A stretch of DNA of 64,000 bases, from positions 28,417,230 through 28,481,229 of the forward strand of contig NC_088677.1 of the NCBI RefSeq assembly GCF_950023065.1. Reading direction: 5' to 3'. Numbering within the stretch: position 1 is the stretch's first letter; each line of letters starts with the position of its first letter. Of the stretch, positions 56,661 to 64,000 are shown one piece after another. The DNA is from Planococcus citri. Lineage: Eukaryota; Arthropoda; Insecta; Hemiptera; Pseudococcidae. Under the pieces are notes generated by a model, which did not search any database, was not told where the DNA came from, and was given only the letters and a program-made list of their open reading frames with translations. A program made the translations under genes and the position numbers.

Positions 56661-57566
56661 GGGTAAATGTGCCTAAGTTTGCGCGCTTCCTAAGATTGCG
56701 CAGTGACGATTTCTCAGAACCAGTGAGAGTTACAACATTTGATACCGCCTTTACTTGAAAGAAAAATCAAAATGACCATACCTAACGATTTTTGGTGATG
56801 GTAGCACCAAGGGTTGCCAACTGACGAGCAAAAAACTTTTTTTTCAAAATTTTTTATAATTTTTCCAATAAAAGTGGCACGCGACAATTTTTATGGAAAT
56901 GGCAGTAGAAATCTAAATAAGCTATTTTTAGATTCGTCATTGTCTGGGGATTATAACAAGCACATATTTCAAGTGTTTTCTGCTTTAATTAGGTTTCAAT
57001 TTTTCAATTTTTTAAAAAAACACCCCTGTGCCTAAGATTGCGATTTTTATTTTTTGCTACTTTTCTAGACTAATAATGATACTTTTTGAAATTTTCATTA
57101 AGAATTCAATTCATTAGAATGAAATGACACCTTATACACGTATATCGAGTTTACTCCTTGTCAAAAGCTAGGGAGAAATGGGTGTAATGCTGGAAATTCC
57201 AGATATGAGCGAATTTCCAGTGTGGTTCACTCGGAAGTTTCAAATCCACGTTCATGTGAGACATTTTGTTTGCTTTCATCATAAATTAAACAATATTGAC
57301 GAATTTCTATGTTTTTCACTGGTGCACAATCTTGGGAAGGTGAATGCGCAATCTTAGGAAGGCATATTCCTAAGTTTGCGCATTTGACTTTTTTTAGTTT
57401 TTGGTCAAAATATCAGAAACTAAATCGATTAAAAATTTTATTTCTGGGGCAAATCATAGCCAAATGTTTGAAGAACCTTCTGTACAAATTTCAATATTCT
57501 AGCTCCTTTTCATAAAAAGTAGTGACTGTTTGAAAATTAGGTGCGCAAACTTAGGCACATTTACCC
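56661..57566. mobile_element. TIR element with GGGTAAATGTGCC ends and TA flanks
   Basis: The left end GGGTAAATGTGCCTAAGTTT and its exact inverse on the right are flanked by TA (56659-56660; 57567-57568). Internal words CCTAAGATTGCG and its inverse recur (56690, 57032, 57345), as does CCTAAGTTTGCG. 906 bp; plus frames at 56814-57035 and 57309-57515 have no known motif. TA duplication suggests the Tc1/mariner superfamily. Confidence 0.75.
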
Positions 57567-57568
57567 TA

Positions 57569-58493
57569 TATGTTACCGTTAATGTGTTTACTCCAGGTAA
57601 TGTATGAAATAACTAGTTATTTCATACATTAACGAAAAAGTACTTAATGCAAGTAAATTGTTCATAGTTTATCTAGGTAATGTATGAAGAATCTAGTTAT
57701 TCTATGAAATAGCGAAGTGTGATCAGTTAAATCATGAAATTAACTGTTAAAAATTGAGTTTTGCTGGGCTTGATAGCAAATTTCACGTAGAATTTTTTGA
57801 TGTGGCTAATAACTGCACCAGATCTTTAAATGAGACTAAAAAAATGAAATTTTTGAATTTTTCCAAGTTTTTGTTCAGCATTGAAAGTGGTGAAACTTTT
57901 TTACAAATTGAGATGAAGAGGCGGGGGTTTGCAGTACCAAAAATGTCACACTTTTTCAATTCAAGGCAACTGATGAAAAAAATATGTCATGAGGGAATTT
58001 TTTTTAGGTTTTTTTACAAAAACAAAAAAATGCCAATTTTTGAACATGTTTTTCCAATTATTTTGCTTGGTACAACTCTTCCTATTCATCTAGCGCAGTT
58101 ATTAGCCATATCAAAAAATTCTACGTTGAATTTGCTATTGAGCCCCGCAAACCTCAACACTGTACCTATCATGGTTGCTCAATGGTATAATTTTGAAAGT
58201 AAAGTAGGTACAAGATGAAAAAAACTTTTTTTTGAGTGGCCAAAAATCTGCCCGTGGGGCTTGGAGGGTATTCTGAGGCGGGACACCCTGTTCTAGCTTT
58301 GAATTAAACTTCATTTCTTACTTTATCACAGTTCATTCATTGATTTCATACTTTAACGATGCATACCTAGTGTATGTATGAAATAACTAGGTAAAGTGTA
58401 GAAAAAAATTCAATTTCACACTTTCTCAGGTAATGTATGGAATAACTAGTTATTTCATACATTACCTGGAGTAAACACATTAACGGTAACATA
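57569..58493. mobile_element. TIR element with internal perfect palindromes
   Basis: Ends TATGTTACCGTTAATGTG and its inverse, with TA at 57567-57568 and 58494-58495; near-identical terminal repeats run about 62 bp. Each end contains a palindrome of two AATGTATGAAATAACT arms: perfect over 32 bp at 57599-57630, and with one mismatch in the right end at about 58434-58467. Decayed copies lie near 57675 and 58375. It abuts the 56661-57566 element, sharing one TA. Confidence 0.82.
57754..58218 (+). other. 154-codon open frame inside TIR element, no ATG start
   Basis: The frame stays open across most of the element interior but the first codon available is TTG, with the first ATG about 30 codons in (57844). 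The translation contains MKRRGFAVPKMSHFF and a hydrophobic FPIILLGTTLPIHLAQLL stretch. No DDE/D transposase motif seen. It may be chance or the remnant of an element-encoded protein. Confidence 0.25.
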
Positions 58494-58495
58494 TA

Positions 58496-59902
58496 TTCAG
58501 AATATGTCAATAAACCAGCTGGTTTTTGGCTTAAGGCAACGGCCTGCTTCCTGAATAAATCTTGAATGTTGGTGGAGTGGCTTTATCTGGGAATTAACCA
58601 TGAACATATGCCTTCCATCACATTAGACACAGGGATGGGTGTTTCTAGTACAGGTGAAATTGTTACCTTAATGCCAAATCCGAGTATGTCTATCCAAAAA
58701 AAATCGTCGTTTTGCATCACTGATAAGACTCTGGGAAGCCCTGAATTGAAAAATTTGCATCTGAGTACAGTTAAAATGCACCACCGAAGATGCACAAAGC
58801 TGACTGATGTTCAATCAGAACTCAACGAACCCTTCCGAGCATATCCGAACCTTATCAGTGATGCGTAAAATCGTACTTTTTTTGTATGGACATACTCGGA
58901 TTTGGCATTAAGGTAATGAAATCCTTAGTGACTGCTTTGCTGCTAAGTCTGCTGTTTCATTTCCCAAAATTCCTAAGTGGGCTGGAATCCAGGCTATGGT
59001 AACATCCATGTCACATTGGAGAGATGAGATTTCTGAGGCAATTGGATGTTGCTTAGATTTAGATCTTAGTTGAGAGATGGAATTTAGGGAATCTGTGAAG
59101 ATCATGACTCTGTTGAGTCTGCTCTCAATTGCCATGTTTAAAGATGTAAGTATAGTAAATAATTCACATGAAAGAATACTGAACCAGTACAGAAGTGGAA
59201 ATTGCAAACCCTCACGATCACAAATGACCAAACAACCACAGTGATCCATGGATATCAACCCATTGCGTCGGTGTAAAACAAAATTAAATCATTATACTGA
59301 GCAATAAAGTTATTGATTATTTGAGTATTGAGTTGTGTGTGTTCAAGTAGTGATGTATCAAATGAGAGGATATTTTTTTAGTTTTTGTAGGATCTTTTAG
59401 ATAGAATGGTGGACAAGGATATAGCTGAATAGAGTTTAGAATGGAAGAGGCTTTATGGAGATTTGAGTCATAATCATATGGGAGAGTGGGAGAAATTTTT
59501 GAATCTATGGTGAGGAGGGAGACCATCAACAGTTTTAAGGTGAATGAAAAATTTTTAAAGGATGAGTTTTGAATGTATAGAGGGGAGGATTTCAGAGGCT
59601 TCCTGATATAATAAGTGCATAGGATAGGACGATAAGAGTAGTTCTGAGGGCTCTAGTTGCCAGTCGAAGAGCTGTGTTGTGAATAGTTTTGAATAATTTG
59701 AGCGTTGACTGTTTAGCTGATGAGTAAGTTGATAACCCATAATCACATTTTGAGCAAATCAGAGCTCTATAATTCTGAGAAGAGATTGAGTGTCTGCTCC
59801 ATATGTTGTACTGGATAGTTTTCTCAATAGGTTTATTCTATTGTTACATGCTTGTTTTAGATGGTTGATGTAGTTTTTCCAGTTGAGTTTGTTTTCATCA
59901 AA
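58496..59902 (-). pseudogene. LINE B, RT thumb and RNase H region, truncated
   Basis: Starting at about 59902 (5' truncation), the minus strand encodes in shifting frames NWKNYINHLKQACNNRINLL, then CDYGLSTYSSAKQS-like and NTALRLATRA-like blocks of the RT thumb. An RNase H domain follows (59258-58917) with IFTDSLNSISQL and the terminal IAWIPAHLGILGNETADLAAK. At least two frameshifts and several stops show it is dead. It is broken at 58916 by a MITE and at 58495 by the TIR element pair; downstream pieces include PIPVSNVMEGICSWLIPR. The order RT, RNase H, zinc-knuckle end fits I/jockey-group LINEs. Confidence 0.82.
58663..58916. mobile_element. 254-bp MITE inside LINE B
   Basis: The left end TTACCTTAATGCCAAATCCG and its inverse on the right continue through GAGTATGTC to a run of A. 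Flanks TGAAATTG (58655-58662) and TGAAATCC (58917-58924) match 6 of 8 bases, consistent with an aged 8-bp duplication. Removing the element with one flank copy restores an open LINE B frame. Confidence 0.8.
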
Positions 59903-62900
59903 TCAACCTGAAAAGCAACAATTTACTCTGTTTTCTACCTTCTAAATTGACTGGAAACAGTTTCGAACCACTTCAAGTAATCAAGAGTCTCCAGGTGATT
60001 TTTGAAAATTGAAATTTTGACAGAATTCTACTCAAAAATTAATCAAATAGTTTTTACGGCACTTTTTAAAGATCTAAAATTTCCAAGAAATAGAAATTCT
60101 GATTTGCAAGGTTGATACTTACTTATTGAAAAATTCACCAAAAATCGAAAAATGAACTTCAGCACCTGAAATTTCAACTGGTCGAGTACATTTTTTGATC
60201 TATTTTTGTCTGGTTCAAAAATATTTCTACTGATTGGAATATTACTTATCTAACTACCTACCTCCCTTGTAAAAACAAAATCCAAACAATTTTTTTTTTT
60301 CAATACAAAAAAATAGGAAAACTTGAACAAATATTTGAAAAACCAGATCAATTTGTTTATGATCATGTGGAACAGTCGTGAAGGGGGAAAAATTTGGGTA
60401 CCCTACCCATCCTGAATATTGACACAAAAACACTCGATTAATGCGTTGAAAACTCAATTTTATAACATTTATCTGATTGAATATGACGAATGATAATATC
60501 TGTAGTAGATTTGAAATTCATACATATATAGCTCAACGTGATTGATTGATTAAATTTACCAACTATAGACGAATACGAATATGGTATCCGAATCATAAAC
60601 GTACATAAGTATTTCTACTTATGGTAAGTATATGATTTGAGCGAAAATATCACTATAATGTCAGAATAATATAATATCTCATTGTAAAATGCATCAGACA
60701 TACAATAAGTAGCTAAAATTTCCCAGAGAAGTACCTACAATCCTACGTATCCATGTTGTATTTCCACGTATATAATTCTGAATATACTCGCAGGTATTAT
60801 ATAAAAGTGAGATCTTTCATATTAAAAAGACAGCTCGAGAGAGAGAAAGAGAATGAGGAAGACAGTACCCCGCAAAAATGAAACATTTTTCAAACTTGAA
60901 CGCAATTTGAATTGAAGATTTTCCCAGTAAGTAGATATAGATAATTCCATAATGGTTTGACATTGTTCGTATCATTTCAAAGTTGATAAAATTCCACCGA
61001 GACTATATTCGATTTGTTTTTGTTTCGGTGTAGAAAATTACTATTTGAAAATTTCCCTCAATACGTACGAGTTACTTGGAAAACTTGACTGAGAAAAATC
61101 TCGTTACAAGGATATAATATATAAGTATGCGTAGATGGTAGACTAGATAGGTAGCGATCGATTTTATTTGCTACCGGTTTGTGTATAGTTGTAAACAAGG
61201 GTTCTAAAATGAACTTTTTATAAAAAATGCTACATTTATAATTTAAAATCGAATATTAAATAATCGGGGAAAGGTAACATCGCGATAAAAAAATTGATAT
61301 CGCGGCGGGAGTTTTTAATTTAAAATTATTTACGTCATTATTTTTGCTATTTACAAAGTGTAACATGGGTATTCGACATTATAACGGTTACTTATCGATG
61401 ATACATAAAAATATACATTTTTTCGGTTGCTGCACCTACCTAATAGAAAGCTCGACAAATAATCTAGGTATAGTTTTATTCATAATTTTTATGCAAAAAG
61501 AGAACTCGCAGAAAAAAATGATATTATAACCGATTGAATGAAAATTTTCTCATTTTCACATCCATAAAGGAATCGTATAGTAGCTAGAACTTTTCGCAAG
61601 TGACGAACAAAGACGCGGAGGAAAAAAAAGGAAAACAAAAAACCAGAGAAAAAAATCCAGTCTGCGAATTGGTAAAGCATGGCGTGGCACGAGCAGCAGT
61701 ATAAAACAAATTCGAGACCATGGACGCGTACTCCGAACGTCGGAGCGAACAAAGAATTATTTTTTAATTCAGAAAATCGTGTGCGTTACTGAAATAAGGT
61801 CTTTTACTATGCCTTTGCGAAGTGTTGTTTCCCGCCGCCGGTAAATTTATTACCCTTTACGCATTTCACCGTTTGTTCATTGGTAATTTAAACGATAGCT
61901 TTAAGTTGAACAAGCGAGGTTATCGACAACTCCAACTCCGGCAACTTCTCACTTTAATCTAAAACAAATGTTCAACTGTTGGGATTTTTTTTGTTCTTGT
62001 CGCCGTAAAGTTTTCGCCGGTATAATTTACATTTTCCTAGTCGTTTATCTACAGTGATAGCGATAATCGATAAAATGAAATCGAAGATGGTTTTAAATAT
62101 TTGACTTAGGTAGTGTACGTAGCTGTGTAGAGCTATAGAGCTAGGTACCTACCTACTTACTTGTAAAGCGACTATACAAGTTCGTAAAACGTGACCAAAA
62201 TATCGAATTGGTGCACGCCCGAGTCGAAGTCACCGAAACAATTTAACTCACGTGCCACCAATCTACCTATAACCTAATCTACCTAATCTTAAGACTCATT
62301 TTACCCCCCTCTTTGTGGTATATTTCTCGTCATTGTTATTTTGTTCGTTTATTTATGCGCGAATTGAGGTTGGGATTTTTTTGTGACGATGAGCGATCCT
62401 CATTTTTCTCCTCGCCTGAATATTGAGTTTTTTAATGTGCAGAAGAGCAGATAAAGATGTACCTAGTACTTTCATAGGTATTTTGTTTTGAAAAATTTAA
62501 AGTAAGTATGTATGATGGTAATAGTGATTGTTTTGTACTTTTTATGGAAGCTGAACTGATATGAAGGCAATGGCACAAAATCTGTGTTTACATTTTGAAA
62601 TGACTCGGTGTAGATATCAGTCTCACCCCTTCTCCTCCTTGGGGTGAACTACTACAAAAGTTTGCAGCTTTCGCGCGTAATCGCAAACAAAATTGAGCTT
62701 TTTGAAATTTTTCATCGGGTGACTTCGCACAAAATTCATTAAAAATTGAATTTCTCAGGGACGCCGGAACCAATTTTGATCAAATTTGAAATTTTACAAC
62801 TAGGCTACTAGCCGCATATTTCAGCATCATCATCACGTTCCAAAAGCTCAAAGCTTCCAAGTTTATCGAGCGACAAAATTTTTTTTCGACATTTTTGAAA

Positions 62901-63062
62901 ACTCATTATCTAGAAAACGGCTGAACCAATTTTGATCAAATTTGAAATCTCACTCGGCCTGCACGATTCCTACAAAGTACTAATACGACCCTCAATTTTT
63001 GATGAATCATTCATGAACGAATTGATCAATTTTTTGAAATAACCATTCGCCAAACGCCAACG
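59903..63062. other. Intergenic, no gene recognised
   Basis: 59930-60200 is a decayed relative of the foldback arms at 26440-27478. The remainder is A/T-rich. A GC-richer patch lies at 61560-62050 and the phrase GAACCAATTTTGATCAAATT recurs at 62768 and 62923. Short frames here are not supported. Confidence 0.4.
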
Positions 63063-63322
63063 AATTGAAGAGCTCTATTCCAAAGTGGGTTAAGTCATTT
63101 TTTCCTCCAAAAAATGCGTTTAAAATTTTTGATGCTGAAATTTGTTCTGTTTCCAAAGGTCGCGTCGGTGCACCTTTCCTTTCTTTGGACATAGAACAAT
63201 TACTTGTAGAAAAATTTACTTTGAAAAATCGATCACTTAACCCACTTTTGAAGTAAAAATCTCCGTAAAACGTGCCTTTTTTTGAAATGACTTAACCCAC
63301 TTTGGAATAGAGCTCTTCAATT
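63063..63322. mobile_element. 260-bp TIR element with perfect 38-bp ends
   Basis: AATTGAAGAGCTCTATTCCA and the next 18 bases at 63063-63100 are exactly inverted at 63285-63322. Inner words AAGTGGGTTAAG and CTTAACCCACTTTTG also pair. Both flanks resemble the neighbouring satellite (ATTGATCAATT on each side), so it appears inserted into that array. Opposed frames (63192-63007 minus, 63065-63256 plus) are not gene-like. Confidence 0.78.
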
Positions 63323-63334
63323 GATCAATTCTTT

Positions 63335-63615
63335 AATTTATGAATCAATTCGTTTGCAAACGAGTCATTTATACGAATCGATTCGTTCACGAACGAGTCA
63401 CTTATACGAATCGATTCGTTCGCGAACGAGTCACTTATACAAATCAATCCGTTCGTGGATGATTCACCAAGAATTGAGCAAATGAATCGGTTCGTTCGCA
63501 AATGAGTCACTAATACGAACCGATTCGCTCGCAAATGAATCACCAATACGAATCAATTCGTTCGCGAATGATTCATCAATCAACAATTGAGTAAATGAAT
63601 CGATTCGTTCGCGAA
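63335..63615. repeat. 33-bp palindromic satellite
   Basis: Units ACGAATCGATTCGTTCGCGA followed by ACGAGTCACTTAT repeat with a period near 33 bp for about 8 copies, the later ones more diverged. Each unit contains CGAATCGATTCG and TTCGCGAA palindromes. The minus open frame 63546-63325 is only translated repeat. Confidence 0.85.
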
Positions 63616-64000
63616 GAAACCCAGAATTCTAACCGAAAAAAGAGCAATTTCTTCAAGATGAGTCGAATGTCTTTATTTTTTTAAAATGTTTTTCATTTTT
63701 GATGCTTCTTGGCACGGCTTAATTTCAATTTGGAGGAAGAAAATGTTTTTTAAGGAATTTTTTGCATGCAAAAACGAAGAACTTAGGAAAGGAAAGGACA
63801 TGAACCCGCGTTTTTCTACACTTTCAATTTTTTCTAGCATTTTTCTCGACTTTTCAGAATCCTACCCTTTTTCCAAAAGAATTTTATGCTTTTGGGTCAT
63901 GACCAACTTTTAAAACATTTCCTGCCGGGGCCTCTCCTCTTTTTTTTTTTTTTTTTACAAATTTCTTGAATTTTCGATCGCGAATCGCGCCATCTTACTC

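Noticed and set aside
58583..58868. Open frames of 100 (plus) and 70 (minus) codons
   Set aside because: They span the MITE at 58663-58916 and parts of LINE B; the combined product is an artefact of the insertion.

Overview
The window looks like nuclear DNA of an insect: AT-rich, short GT/AG introns, two conserved eukaryotic genes at the left end, and roughly 45 kb of repeat-dominated DNA after them. Frequent TACCTA-type microsatellite words and many TA-flanked or 8-bp-duplication inverted-repeat elements would fit a sternorrhynchan hemipteran such as a mealybug or aphid, but that placement is inference only.

Region 1 (1-14.1 kb) holds the conserved genes. The last six exons of nicalin (NCLN) run on the plus strand and end at 1099. 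Poly(A) polymerase (PAPOLA / hiiragi type) runs towards it on the minus strand from a start codon at 12705; ten coding exons join in frame through 9269, and a short terminal exon lies about 3 kb further on. The genes converge, and about 5 kb of repeat-bearing 3' flank separates them. The PAPOLA promoter should lie near 13.4-14.1 kb.

Region 2 (14-19 kb) has palindromic repeat elements and one small intact single-exon gene (minus, 18770-18276) for a 164-residue coiled-coil protein of unknown function, with a TATA-like box and a poly(A) signal at sensible distances.

Region 3 (19-64 kb) shows no gene I can recognise and is rich in mobile elements. There is a 0.8-kb element with mirrored arrays of ACGACA at about 20-bp spacing (23.2-23.9 kb), a hAT-type element with an exact 8-bp duplication (25.5 kb), a 1-kb foldback hairpin (26.4-27.5 kb), and an imperfect long-TIR element (37.0-37.8 kb). 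A LINE (40.8-44.0 kb, minus) is split by a hAT MITE and by a pogo-like element that itself carries further insertions. A second LINE (55.9-59.9 kb, minus) is broken by a tRNA-derived SINE, two back-to-back TA-flanked elements and a small MITE. There is also a 21-bp minisatellite (49.4-51.7 kb) and a 33-bp palindromic satellite (63.3-63.6 kb). Several GC-richer patches (28.9, 34.6, 39.6, 44.5, 48.2 kb) may be unrecognised promoters or 5' exons of neighbouring genes. Nested insertions can be ordered in time because removing the inner element rejoins the outer reading frame or recreates an empty site.
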